A DNA stretch of 64,000 bases from Dermatophagoides farinae (Eukaryota; Arthropoda; Arachnida; Sarcoptiformes; Pyroglyphidae): contig NW_027461514.1 in assembly GCF_024713945.1 (NCBI RefSeq), positions 1 to 64,000 of the forward strand, read 5' to 3'. The position numbers were made by a program, and so were the translations under genes. This document shows positions 19,267 through 29,153 of this stretch, in pieces. The number at the start of each line of letters is the position of its first letter. Within the stretch, counting starts at the first letter, position 1. The notes under the pieces were generated by a model that saw only the letters and a list, made by a program, of their open reading frames with translations, made no database searches and was not told where the DNA came from.

Positions 19267-20259
19267 TTACTTGAGTCTGCAGTTAAAACGCTCGTCGTCT
19301 ATTAAAGTTAGATGCTGTACCACTGGATACGCTGATAAGACTTCTTTTTGATACATTTTTAGTAAACCTTTCTCTATCACATCCCAACTCGACATTTCTT
19401 CAAACATACAGATTAATGAACTATTTTCAGTGAACTCGTGTGACTTAGACTTGTGCAAATGCATAATCAGTTCGTAAAAGTAGTATTTTTTAGCCTCTTT
19501 CGCACAGTCCAAAATTGTTGTTAGTTTGGGAATGCGATCGCCAAGACTGTGGCACTGCGATGCGCCAAACAGAAACGGTATGAAAAAATAATCGTCCAAA
19601 CCCCATTGACCTCTAGAACCAGCCGGCATAAGTCTAAACTTGTTGATTACTCGCCTGATCAAATTGTAGTAATAGTGCAAAACAAAAAAAACAACAAACT
19701 GGCTGTACTTACTCGTCACGACAGATTGATCAAAAGCGTTCGCCAAAAAAATAGCAAACAAGAAATGCAACTCATGTCCAGTTCCATAGTCTTGTCTTTG
19801 TATATTACCAAGACTTTTGACTACGTAAAGTATAAGTATTAACTCTTCTTTTGATTTGATGAGCTCTGTGTTAAATGTAGTTACTGTGAACCCGTGATGC
19901 TGTGTCATAGTCATAAACTCGACTGGTAAATTGTAATAGTCTAATATCCTGCATATAAATTGTTTATAACTTTTGTCTGTTGACTTTTCATACATATCGA
20001 AAGAGTCTAATAAAGTGTGAATGTTCTGATATGCTCTCGAAAGAAAACAAAGATGAAAATAACAATCACTAGAAAAAATATCAAGAATCTCTTTTTTTAA
20101 TAAATATGTTTCCCAGTGCATGTCCGTATCGTGAAGAGAATAACATACTGAAGTTACAAACTGCATAAGATCACGAAATAACAACGAAGACGTCCATTGG
20201 CTGAGTTGCTCCGGCGTTTTGTAATGAAAAACTAAAAGATTGACATCAACATTGCTCAT
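19267..20259 (-). CDS. PTPA: Serine/threonine phosphatase 2A activator (PTPA)
   Basis: Peptidyl-prolyl isomerase-type activator of PP2A that helps load catalytic metals into the phosphatase. The 330-residue protein carries the family's diagnostic blocks: YGTGHELHFLFAIFLANAF (about residues 168-186), RLMPAGSRGQWGLDDYFFIPFLFGASQ, and a late SAYPVVQHL segment. Length is in the family range (about 320). It is intronless and starts with an ATG at the usual position ahead of the helical N-terminal lobe. Divergent from the SEC20 gene across about 106 bp. Confidence 0.92.
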   Translation of the reverse strand: MSNVDVNLLVFHYKTPEQLSQWTSSLLFRDLMQFVTSVCYSLHDTDMHWETYLLKKEILDIFSSDCYFHLCFLSRAYQNIHTLLDSFDMYEKSTDKSYKQFICRILDYYNLPVEFMTMTQHHGFTVTTFNTELIKSKEELILILYVVKSLGNIQRQDYGTGHELHFLFAIFLANAFDQSVVTSKYSQFVVFFVLHYYYNLIRRVINKFRLMPAGSRGQWGLDDYFFIPFLFGASQCHSLGDRIPKLTTILDCAKEAKKYYFYELIMHLHKSKSHEFTENSSLICMFEEMSSWDVIEKGLLKMYQKEVLSAYPVVQHLTLIDDERFNCRLK

Positions 20260-20365
20260 TTTTTGGTACTGGAGCGTGCATAATGGCTGCGAATCACCTT
20301 TATTTACTTAATTAAATTTTATCAGCTAGCAATAAATTAAATATTAAAACGAATAATTTACTTGG

Positions 20366-20998
20366 ATGAGTCAGATAAAACAAATTCAACAAGATATTCA
20401 GGAGCTTTGCAGATTACAAAATGAAGTTAAAACTAACAAAAGCTTAGACAAAATTGGTCTAATAATTAATAAACTAAAAAGTTATCAAAATTCGGAATTA
20501 CAAACTACAATTACCAAGTTGAACGCCGCCACAAAAGTACAATTAAATTTTTTACTGAACGAACTGCTGCAAAAACACACGTTCAACATTAGTTCAACAG
20601 AAAACGCAGACGATAAAATGGCTTCTCAACTCATTAATAGAGTATCTGCGAATTTGTTGAATTCAATGACTCGACTAAACGCAGCTGAAGACTACATCGA
20701 TTCGACTAACGAAGGAATTAAATCGATTTTAAAGTCTTTCAAAAATCTTAATTCGATCATGTATGCAGCCAGCGTTAAAATGCATAAAGTGCTAAAACGA
20801 AAACGTTCAGACATGGAGTTTTTCAAATTCTCGCTTTCTTTTTTTTGCATCGTTGCTACAGTTTTAATAATTAAAAAACTACTTATGATTGGTTTCCTTA
20901 TTCGCCTGATCTTGCTTGTCCGCAAAATTGTGATAAAAACCATACATGTAATATTCAAAGCTTATCGAAAAATAGAAGAAATCACTGTGAAGAAATAG
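20366..20998 (+). CDS. SEC20: SEC20/BNIP1-like SNARE
   Basis: Predicted ER Qb-SNARE acting in Golgi-to-ER retrograde traffic. The 210-residue protein has an N-terminal coiled coil, a Sec20-type SNARE motif (about residues 90-150, including LINRVSANLLNSM and an STNEGIKSILKSF block) and one C-terminal transmembrane segment (about residues 155-185, FFCIVATVLIIKKLLMIGF). After this helix a further amphipathic, basic tail of about 25 residues follows; there is no clear HDEL-like retention signal. The last 17 bases of coding sequence overlap the 3' end of the convergent CMTR2-like gene. Confidence 0.7.
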   Translation: MSQIKQIQQDIQELCRLQNEVKTNKSLDKIGLIINKLKSYQNSELQTTITKLNAATKVQLNFLLNELLQKHTFNISSTENADDKMASQLINRVSANLLNSMTRLNAAEDYIDSTNEGIKSILKSFKNLNSIMYAASVKMHKVLKRKRSDMEFFKFSLSFFCIVATVLIIKKLLMIGFLIRLILLVRKIVIKTIHVIFKAYRKIEEITVKK

Positions 20999-23900
20999 AG
21001 CTCTTGGAAAATACTTCTTCCAAAATCTTTTCAAACGTAATTTTTGGTGAGCTTTGATTCCTGTTAGTATTAGCTATAAAGTCATCCACAAACTTATAAT
21101 GTTTACTCAGTAATTCTTTTGTAACGGGATCTTCCAATTGATTTAACAAGTCGCTTAACGTGTTATTAATGCTAGTTTGCGCTAACGATACTACAATATC
21201 GCTTTCAAGAACGCTGACCTGCGTGTCATCGATTTGAATTTTAGAGTCAACAAAATTGACCAAGTCTTTATGCTCTAAAAAGTCGACAATTGTATTGTAA
21301 TTGTGGACGGTTCGGATTAACCAATCATTTAGAGTGAGTTGTTCCAATGAAGTATCTAGATTTAACTTTTTTTTAATTTCATTGATAAGAGCGGCTGCTT
21401 TAAGATTATTAGACGCGTTTAATGTTTTGAAAAATTCTTCTTTTGTAAGGTTTTCTTTTTTTTCAGGCTCGTTATAAAATAAACCAGTGACAGATTTATT
21501 CTCCTCAAGTAATTTGACAACGTCATAGTAAATACATCTTAAACAAAATGAATTATATAAAACAGAATTTTGTATCTTAAAACAGTTGTTGTTATAAGCA
21601 AGATGACTTTTTAAGCTCGACATAAAAAAACTGCTATGCGGTAGCAAAGTAGACAACATACAATTTTGCATAATTTGATCAGATTGCAGAATTTTCAAAA
21701 CCAGGCCAAGGAAAACCTTTACAGTTTTTACGAAATCAGTTTTAATAAAGTTCTCACAAACGATTTTATGTCTCATTACGCACGACTTAAAAAAAAAAAC
21801 CGGTTCAAACTTTACACTTGTGAACAACAACTTCAATATTTGAACAATATTATGGCTGCTTCGTGTCAAAAGAATAGGTAATATAAATATTACATTGTTT
21901 CTGTGTTGCGAAATGTTCACAATTAGATATAGAATATTAATTAATAGTCCAATTTGATATAATTCTTGTGAAAACAAGTCGCCAAATTCATATCCGCAAA
22001 GATCCACTATAATTGGATCAATAACCAAATTGTTCTTGACTAGAGCGTAATACGTATTGTTGATATTCGACAACTTATAATCGTAAATGATAGTGTTTCT
22101 ATATAATGGTTCGACCTTGCCTTTTCCAAAGTAAAGAAATTCTTGATCAGTAAACGTTTTGTTTAGATATTCAACAACGGATAAAGAATTCGTGATTATT
22201 ATAGATCTAACATTTTTTCTAGCTCTTCGAACGTTGACTGGTTGATTGTAAAAATATTTCAAATGGGTTAACAAAATTTCAACAGCTTCGCAATTGAAAT
22301 TATCTGAACCGCGTTGGCTTGTTATCCAGTCGTTGAACGTATAAGCTGGTAACGCATCTTCTATCTGTAGTCGTAGTTTGATGTTTTCTGTTATTAAATG
22401 ATTGTCTACGAATAGCGACGAAACAAATTTGTAAACAGGAGTAGATCTCACAAAATTAGGCGAAGACGTACTGGTTGTAGTTGAAATTCTCCACTGATTT
22501 TTAATACCGTCTGAAATAGTTTTTTTCAAACACTCAATTTCACAATTGTAAAGATCAATTGAAATTGCCGAAAATCTGTTTTGATTCATCAACATAAATT
22601 TATTAAGCAGGTTGGATGACGAAGGGTTCTTACTGGGGAAAAAATTCTTAATAGTAATTAAAATTGAATTGTTCTTCGATTTCACAAAGTTTTCCTTACG
22701 TTTTATATATTCTTGATCGGCCAATTGTAATATCGTTGTACTATTATCTGTCTGTACCAAAAGATTTTTGAATTCAGAATATATTATATCGGAGCTTTTG
22801 ACAAAATTATAATATATCTGTGGTTCACGCATGCCAATGGTTAAGTAATAATCGTAAATTAAGCGAGCCAAACCTAAGTTCTTCATTTTTTGGTTACTAT
22901 CAATTTCTCTTAGTCTACATAAAGGAAACAAAGCATAATTATTATAACAAGCTGCTAAATGTTCTATGTATGCGTCGATTTGTTTGTCAGTAACGGCTAA
23001 CGTAATTACTAAAAACCCCAATAGTTCAGCTAGTTTTTCTGAACCTAACAAAAACTGAGCTATTACTTTTTGTAACAAATTTATTAAAGTTTTTTCCACC
23101 TGTTTGAAATTTTTCGCAACCAATTCCAGTTTTTTACTGTACGGTTCTGATAGTTTCGGTTTATAAAATGAAACATTGGTAAACATTTTTTGAAGAATTG
23201 TGAATAATAAAAAAGTAAAGATGCTGTATGGTTCATCAATTGAAATTACAAGTGATCCTTCATTTCTCAAAATGTTTACTGCGAAAAAAATGATGTGCAG
23301 ATTGTATATTTCTCTCTCGTATTGAGTGTTCAAATATTTTAAAGAATTTCGTACAAACCTTTTTCCACAATACACGAAAGAAAATTGTTGACTGTTTTGA
23401 ATTATAGACTTCACGGAGTCTACTAAAACGTCTGGGTTAAATAAATTTCCTATATTATCTATGAATTGCCATTTATTATTTTTAATCAAATACCAATCTT
23501 GCACATTGATAGTTGAGTCGTTCAAAACTAATTCTGATCCAAAATCATTGCAAAACATTTTTATGTTAAAATCTTCGCCACGATTTTTTGCATAATTATA
23601 AAAACTGTCGACCAAAAGCATAGACGGCTCATTTATAGTCAAGCTTTGAGAAAAATCGTGCAACTGATGTTCATGAGCGATTTCGTATATTGTGATCCAT
23701 TTGTTAGAGAATTCTAAGTTATTGTAAAAAATAAAACTTGATAAATATTTTTCTGTTCTGATAATGAAATGATTATAAGTTTTAGTTAATTTCTTTGAAT
23801 CGGGATAATCAGTTGACTGAGAAAATTGCGAGAAAATTATATTAAAGTCTTCTAAGCTGGGGAAATCATTTTTTTTTGTTAAATCACGAATATAATTTTC

Positions 23901-23999
23901 AAAATTCACACAAGTACACACTAAGACATCGGGAGAACCACGTTTACAAACGCAATTAGCAAAAGCCAGAAGCTTTGTAAATACCAACTCTTTGGACAT
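20982..23999 (-). CDS. CMTR2-like protein with two degenerate FtsJ/RrmJ domains
   Basis: A 1005-residue protein that resembles cap-specific 2'-O-methyltransferase 2, which has an active and an inactive Rossmann-fold domain. The first domain (about residues 115-305) keeps the order of CMTR2: a helical lead, the region where the SAM motif should be (here NEPSMLL instead of an EAPGAF-like motif), WQFIDNIGNLF where the family has W-x-F-G-x-D-x-T-G-D, and the late block EREIYNLHIIFFAVNILRNEG...VSFYKPKLSEPYSKK. A second copy of the late block lies near residues 670-760 (ELYQIGLLINILYLIVNI ... VKFEPVFFFKS). The SAM-binding glycines and the likely catalytic Lys/Asp are not evident, so it may be a pseudoenzyme. 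Identity below the fold level is uncertain. Confidence 0.5.
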   Translation of the reverse strand: MSKELVFTKLLAFANCVCKRGSPDVLVCTCVNFENYIRDLTKKNDFPSLEDFNIIFSQFSQSTDYPDSKKLTKTYNHFIIRTEKYLSSFIFYNNLEFSNKWITIYEIAHEHQLHDFSQSLTINEPSMLLVDSFYNYAKNRGEDFNIKMFCNDFGSELVLNDSTINVQDWYLIKNNKWQFIDNIGNLFNPDVLVDSVKSIIQNSQQFSFVYCGKRFVRNSLKYLNTQYEREIYNLHIIFFAVNILRNEGSLVISIDEPYSIFTFLLFTILQKMFTNVSFYKPKLSEPYSKKLELVAKNFKQVEKTLINLLQKVIAQFLLGSEKLAELLGFLVITLAVTDKQIDAYIEHLAACYNNYALFPLCRLREIDSNQKMKNLGLARLIYDYYLTIGMREPQIYYNFVKSSDIIYSEFKNLLVQTDNSTTILQLADQEYIKRKENFVKSKNNSILITIKNFFPSKNPSSSNLLNKFMLMNQNRFSAISIDLYNCEIECLKKTISDGIKNQWRISTTTSTSSPNFVRSTPVYKFVSSLFVDNHLITENIKLRLQIEDALPAYTFNDWITSQRGSDNFNCEAVEILLTHLKYFYNQPVNVRRARKNVRSIIITNSLSVVEYLNKTFTDQEFLYFGKGKVEPLYRNTIIYDYKLSNINNTYYALVKNNLVIDPIIVDLCGYEFGDLFSQELYQIGLLINILYLIVNISQHRNNVIFILPILLTRSSHNIVQILKLLFTSVKFEPVFFFKSCVMRHKIVCENFIKTDFVKTVKVFLGLVLKILQSDQIMQNCMLSTLLPHSSFFMSSLKSHLAYNNNCFKIQNSVLYNSFCLRCIYYDVVKLLEENKSVTGLFYNEPEKKENLTKEEFFKTLNASNNLKAAALINEIKKKLNLDTSLEQLTLNDWLIRTVHNYNTIVDFLEHKDLVNFVDSKIQIDDTQVSVLESDIVVSLAQTSINNTLSDLLNQLEDPVTKELLSKHYKFVDDFIANTNRNQSSPKITFEKILEEVFSKSSISSQ

Positions 24000-24061
24000 T
24001 CAGTGCAAAAAGATTATGAGAAGCCAGCACTTTAAAGTCTACATTGAGAAATAATTTAAAA

Positions 24062-24952
24062 TTAAAAAAATATTAAAATTGATTGCTTACGGTAATATAT
24101 CGACGAATTTGTTTTGTGTCCATCCTGGACAATGTGGGGGTAGACATTGAGATCTATCTCTCGATGAATATTATCTGTCCCGTACAAGTGGAATAACCGT
24201 GTTTCAAGTAAATAAACGTATTTGCCATCGACTCTAGATTTTATACAAGCAAGGGCATACCAATATTTACTTGTTGACCGAAACTTTATTTGCCATTCTG
24301 CTTCGCCTTTATCAAATAAATCACCTACGGCTAGTTTGTTTTGATAATAAAAATTTATGGGATATGAGTTATCTCTTAAGAGGTCAGTCGATAATGGGCT
24401 GGTACAAAGTTTAACACGAAATTTAAAATTATCTGTTTCGTGGTGTGGTACCGATAGCAGCGGATCGCTGTTTAGAGCCTTACAGATTTTTTTGTATACT
24501 AAATTACATTCGTCGTTAGCAGTTGAAAAAAACATGGGCTTATATATTGGAAACCTATTCCAATTGAATCTCGTTTTAATTTGAGCAATATTTTGCGACT
24601 CTTTATTTTTTAGGTTAAAAGTTACAGTAGGTAATAAACTGTTCACGGGACACAAACAAATTTTATCTAAACAACCCGTGCAGTTAGTTTTAGACCCGCT
24701 TTGAATAATTTCACATAATAAGATATCAATTGTTGATATTCGGATAGAAAACGTTTTATAACTTATCAAAAGTCCATCGAGTAACCTTATTTCGTCGGGT
24801 AAGGATTCACAAGTTGTACAACCAAGTATATCTTCAACAGTATCTCGTTCTTGTCCGTTACTCATCGACTGTGTTTTTCGTGACACGAAAGTCCAACCAC
24901 AATAACTATCTTGCTCGACCACGCAGTTTGAATTTTCGTTAGACTTGATCAT
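24062..24952 (-). CDS. Hypothetical protein, 296 aa, cysteine pairs
   Basis: Not recognised. The protein has CxxC pairs at about residues 45-48 (GCTTCESL) and 96-104 (CTGCLDKICLC), which might bind a metal or form disulphides, and otherwise an alternating hydrophobic pattern that suggests a beta-rich fold in the C-terminal half (for example KYWYALACIKSRVDGKYVYLLETRLF). There is no signal peptide or membrane helix. A GTAAGC near the end of the frame could be a donor to a short downstream exon, but the simple stop is preferred. It lies head-to-tail with the CMTR2-like gene across a 62-bp spacer. Confidence 0.55.
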   Translation of the reverse strand: MIKSNENSNCVVEQDSYCGWTFVSRKTQSMSNGQERDTVEDILGCTTCESLPDEIRLLDGLLISYKTFSIRISTIDILLCEIIQSGSKTNCTGCLDKICLCPVNSLLPTVTFNLKNKESQNIAQIKTRFNWNRFPIYKPMFFSTANDECNLVYKKICKALNSDPLLSVPHHETDNFKFRVKLCTSPLSTDLLRDNSYPINFYYQNKLAVGDLFDKGEAEWQIKFRSTSKYWYALACIKSRVDGKYVYLLETRLFHLYGTDNIHREIDLNVYPHIVQDGHKTNSSIYYRKQSILIFF

Positions 24953-25127
24953 TGTAACTTAAAAGTCGATGAGTGTTTAGATGACGTGTTAAAAACAGAA
25001 GAAACTAAGATAGTTTTATCAAAATCGGAGTATGTTATTAGTTGTCTTTACAAATCTTTCAATAAATATATATTTTAAAATAATATTATTCGACGACGGC
25101 TAACGTCTCAATAGGCACAAAAATCTC

Positions 25128-25936
25128 TTAAGTTAATAATAAGGCATTGATACAGCCATCTGTTTCTGGATTATTGGTTACTTGAGCGTATTTTGCCCAT
25201 ACAACCTTTCCTGTTTGCGTTACCAATCCTAAATCACTTACATCAACCTCGATTATTGTACCTTTTGTAATAACACCGAGAGAAGTATACAAAGCCGACT
25301 GAGCGTTCTTTTTTACGCCTACAATGCTTAGTTGAAATGTAGTTTTAAGCTCTGGGTGAGTCACATTTGCCACTTTCATTCGCATAGCAGACGGACGAAT
25401 GTATCGTTCGAGTTTAGGTGGTTTTCTTGTGAAATCGTCTCCAACGAATACTACTTTGTTCAAAATTCTCTTCCATGCTTTTTTTTGACGTTTACCTGAT
25501 TTATAAACTGAAAACATGTCAGCTTCAGTTAGCGCTTTCACTTTTTGAATTGGAACAACCCATTTACCGGCGTTATCTTTTCGCTTTTGGCGAATCATAT
25601 TTGTCAAAACTTTCGCAGAAGTGACTCCACCTCGGTCGAGTAAATAAGTTGGAACAACATTTTCGGATATAACAGCCTCTGGCTCTGTTTCTTTAACCTC
25701 TGACTGCTTAAGTTTTTTCTTAATTTCTATCTTTTCAACAAATCTCTTGCGATTCAAAATCTTGGCCTTCAACTTTCTAGTTTTCCTGCACTTCCTGCTT
25801 ATTTCATGGGGCAATCTGGCTTGTTTCTTACGACTAAAGTAAATTCCAGCTTTTTACCAACTTACAGTCTTTCTTCATGGTCAAAACGCTTCCCAAATCG
25901 TTTTTGGTGTAGTTCTATATATTCATTTTGAGGCAT
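25128..25936 (-). CDS. NSA2: Ribosome biogenesis protein NSA2, two exons
   Basis: Nucleolar factor for 60S subunit maturation (27S pre-rRNA processing). The long frame alone begins inside the protein. A first exon (25866-25936) reading [20 protein letters not shown] is joined in frame to exon 2 (25128-25833) across a 32-bp intron (GTAAGT...TTTAG, 25834-25865), which restores the conserved [10 protein letters not shown] start. The spliced length is 258 residues against about 260 for the family. Diagnostic blocks are AYLLDR-like [30 protein letters not shown] and the ending [21 protein letters not shown], nearly identical to other eukaryotes. Divergent from UTP25 with a 120-bp shared upstream region. 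Confidence 0.95.
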
Positions 25937-26056
25937 TCTATAACAAAATTAATTAGGATAACGAACAACCAAAATATTTTTATATATTTTTTGTTTATTT
26001 TTAACAAAATTTTAAACTTTTAAAAAATATTTTATTATTGATTTTGCTTTCCCCAT
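25937..26056. promoter_or_regulatory. Shared 120-bp upstream region of NSA2 and UTP25
   Basis: The start codons of NSA2 (minus) and UTP25 (plus) are only 120 bp apart, so both promoters must lie in or overlap this AT-rich stretch with long T and A runs. Both products act in ribosome biogenesis, so a bidirectional, co-regulated promoter is plausible. I see no clear sequence-specific motif in it. Confidence 0.5.
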
Positions 26057-28065
26057 ATGAATGATGAAGCATGGATAGAAAAATTTTTTTTAAGATTTAT
26101 TAGTTTCGATTCCACTGTAGATCCTGAGGAAACAAATCGGTTTATAGAGTAAGTTTTCATTTTAATGACTACTGTAGATCAAAATCGGCTTCATTTTATC
26201 AACAAGCTTCTATCAAAAGTAATGATAATTATAAATTTCCGCCACAATTTTTAGACTTCAATATTCTTAGATGGCAATTCACATCTGACGAACTGTTGTG
26301 CCCTTCAAGTTTTCTGTCCGTTTTAAAGCACTATTTGTTTAAGCACCGTACATTTTATGAAACTATATTGAACGAATCTCCCGTGTATCAAACTAAAAAG
26401 TTAGACGAAATTTCTTCTGTGCATATATGTTTGAACTCAATGGGATTAAGTTTGGACAGCAATATCAAAACTTCTTCAGAACTAACGAGGTACTTAAATG
26501 ATAATATTGACTACGGAACTTTTTTCAAGCTCATGACTGACTACAAATCAGTGTATCTAACTAATTTTAACTTCTTAACATTTGACGTTTATCAAACACT
26601 TACTGCCATGCACATTGCTCGCCATTTAATGTTTTATAAAGTTTGTTTAAGCCATAAATTGTATGCTAAACATTGCAGCGAAGAAATGTCAAACGGTCAA
26701 TATCGAAACTCAGGATGGGCCAATGCCCGTGTTCTGGTTCTTTGTCCAACTAGGTTTCACGCTTATTTGTGGGCTCATACCATCTTCAAGTTCACCAATT
26801 TAGAAGCAGAGAATTTAGACAAGCTTTTTGAGTACAGATCCGACGAAGCCGATAATATAGATGTTTTGAGTGAAAGCGAGCATGGACTACACATGTGCAA
26901 ACGAGTTAACTCCAATCCCAAAAGTCTAGATTATATTAACACGTTTCGAGGTGATTCTCACGATATTTTTTTGTTGCCAATTAAAATCGTCAACAACAAA
27001 ATGAATTTCAATTGTTCACTCGAAACTGCTTCCTTGATTATAGCGTCGCCGATTGGACTTCGCCTAGCTTTAGTAAAGAATCAAGAAAAACAAAATGTTG
27101 TTTACGAGCAAAATTACAATGAATCTGATTATGACTTGCTACTGCTATCGTCAATTGAAATTTTGGTTGCAAGCCAGGTAGACGTATTGGAACAACAAAA
27201 TGCTACACATTTAGACAAAATAATAAAACTTTGCAACAGAGAGCCAAGTAGTTACTGCAAAAACTTTTGCATTGACAGGCTTAGGAAGTCTTATTTCCAG
27301 GAAGATGTTCCTAATGCGCCAATCTACTTGCGTCAAGAAATTTTTTTATCTGGCACTAAAAACAGCGTTATTTTATCTAACCCGCTTCAAAACATTCGAG
27401 GATATGCACAACTATTTACTTATCATGGAAATTATCTGCTAAATCTTATTCGAAGCACTCCTACAGTAAATGTTATTAGCGTCGGAGAACAAGCAAAAAA
27501 AATTTCAGACGATAGCGGGCTTTTTTTAATGTCCATATTAGAAGACGAAGTTTACCTTACGTTTTACCAACATTTTATCAAAGAATTTCATTCTCAAATC
27601 GTAGAAGATCCCGTTCTGCTCGTAATTCCTAACGAAGTTCATTATAAGCCAGTTAAAAAATTACTTAAATCCGGTGTATCTACAGACAATTTTCAATGCG
27701 TGAGTGAAAAACACAGCCTAAAAACACTGCAGTCCCGAATTGCTGATTTGAAAGCGAAAACAATAACTATTTTGGTTCTTTCTGAAAGGTTTTATTATTA
27801 CCATAGAAATTTACTTTCAGGTTACAAACATTTGGTATTTCTGGAACCCCCCACGAATCCGTTTATATTTAACGACCTATTTAAACAAATGAACACTGAC
27901 GTGACTGACAGTGTCGCGAATTCATATAAAATTAAGCCATTATGCCTTATTTACTGGCATACAAAGTATCATTATTTAGAAATGGAAAGGATCGTAGGTA
28001 CAGCCAAAATAAAATCACTACTCACCAAAAATTCAAATACACAAGTTTTTATAAACGAATTATAA
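26057..28065 (+). CDS. UTP25: UTP25 / digestive-organ-expansion-factor-like protein, two exons
   Basis: Helicase-fold protein of the small-subunit processome that lacks ATPase motifs. Exon 1 (26057-26148) starts MNDEAWIEKFFLRF and joins in frame across a 29-bp intron (GTAAGT...TGTAG, 26149-26177) to exon 2 (26178-28065), giving 659 residues. Family blocks are present: ARVLVLCPTRFHAYLWAHTIF, ASPIGLRLA, DYDLLLLSSIEILVASQVDVL (the family's D-F-L-S-S-I-E-I-x-V-x-D-Q-A-D block) and the late ERFYYYHRNLLSGYKHLVFLEPPTNP, which matches the family's T-E-R-x-H-F-x-R-R-Y ... Y-x-x-P block. The NDDCFR-type block is weaker. The gene ends 3 bp before the convergent SPRTN gene. Confidence 0.85.
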
Positions 28066-28068
28066 ATT

Positions 28069-28938
28069 TTACTTTTCCAAGCTGATTTCATTATATAAAA
28101 TGGTTAAATAAAACTCTTGAAGTGGTTCAAATTTTATTTCTTCATATTTAGTCGCTAACTTTGCAAGTTTTGATTTTGAAACCCAGTTTTCAACCGAAAA
28201 ACGCGTTGTTTTAAATGGGTCGAGGATATAAATACCTTTACAATAATGCCTGTGAGCCTGTTGTGTAGCGTCACAAGGATTATTTAATCTAAAATAACAC
28301 CTGGAGCACACAAGTAAATCTGATGAAACTTTGTTTGACAAATTAGATATTAAATCGGCTGGTTTTTGAATCAATCTACACAAAATTGTAAAATCGTGAT
28401 GAGATAAATAGTTTTGTAAACTTTTGATATGAGAAATACTGAATTTTAAAGCTGGCTGCACACCGCGTTCCAAAGTACCTGGACATATTAACGTGTGAAC
28501 TAAACCTAAAAGTTGCTCTTTTTTATTTTTCACACTGAAGTGAAAGCCACAACTTTTGCAAGACTTCAAATTTAATATTGAACAGTGAAACACCTCATCA
28601 TGATAGTTATGAGTCACTGTAATGTTAATCTGCAAAGTTTCATTGATAATCTTTGAGTATTTTTTAAACAATTTGCCGTGTTTTAAGTGTTCAGGAGATC
28701 TGTGTGCCAAATATATATAAGCATGAACCATTTCATGTAGGAGAACCTCCTTAACGCTCTTTTCATTTAAATAATCGAGCAAATTTCTATTTAACTTTAT
28801 TATGCAATTTTTGTAGTCACAGACTCCGGCTTTCGATACCAGCTTGTTACTGAACGACAAACTAAAAACTTTTGAAACGATAGATTCAAAAAAAATAAAG
28901 TCGAATTCAACAAATAACTGATTGATATCGATAGACAT
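28069..28938 (-). CDS. SPRTN: SPRTN-like DNA-protein crosslink protease (SprT domain plus UBZ-like finger)
   Basis: Predicted metalloprotease that digests proteins covalently trapped on DNA during replication. The SprT domain holds the catalytic motif HEMVH (H68, E69, H72) and a third ligand in KHGKLF (about residue 88). A CxxC pair (CKSCG, about residue 126) with later H and C residues forms the zinc-binding beta region. Near the C terminus, VCSRC...HRHYCKG has the C-x2-C-xn-H-x3-C spacing of a UBZ4-like ubiquitin-binding finger, as in SPRTN. Total length is 289 residues, shorter than human SPRTN (489), with no recognisable PIP box or p97-binding motif. The gene is intronless, and its stop lies 3 bp from that of UTP25. 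Confidence 0.82.
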   Translation of the reverse strand: MSIDINQLFVEFDFIFFESIVSKVFSLSFSNKLVSKAGVCDYKNCIIKLNRNLLDYLNEKSVKEVLLHEMVHAYIYLAHRSPEHLKHGKLFKKYSKIINETLQINITVTHNYHDEVFHCSILNLKSCKSCGFHFSVKNKKEQLLGLVHTLICPGTLERGVQPALKFSISHIKSLQNYLSHHDFTILCRLIQKPADLISNLSNKVSSDLLVCSRCYFRLNNPCDATQQAHRHYCKGIYILDPFKTTRFSVENWVSKSKLAKLATKYEEIKFEPLQEFYLTILYNEISLEK

Positions 28939-29153
28939 AAAAAAATCAGAACCTAAAATAGGCTTTAAATATTAACTTAAGACTGACTCTTAAGCATAGG
29001 AATTGGACTTGAAGTTTTCAATTAGCAATTATCAGGTATCCGAATAAACGTCAACTACACTGTAACCGCCCTTCGCCCAAGGATATTTAATTAATTTTAT
29101 AATAAGCTTATTTTTTTAATTTATTTAAGCAAAAGCTCGTGGCGGGTAAAAAA

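Noticed and set aside
24000-24075. Extra C-terminal exon for the 296-aa protein via a GTAAGC donor
   Set aside because: It would extend across the start of the next gene in another frame and gives no recognisable conserved sequence; the simple stop is kept.
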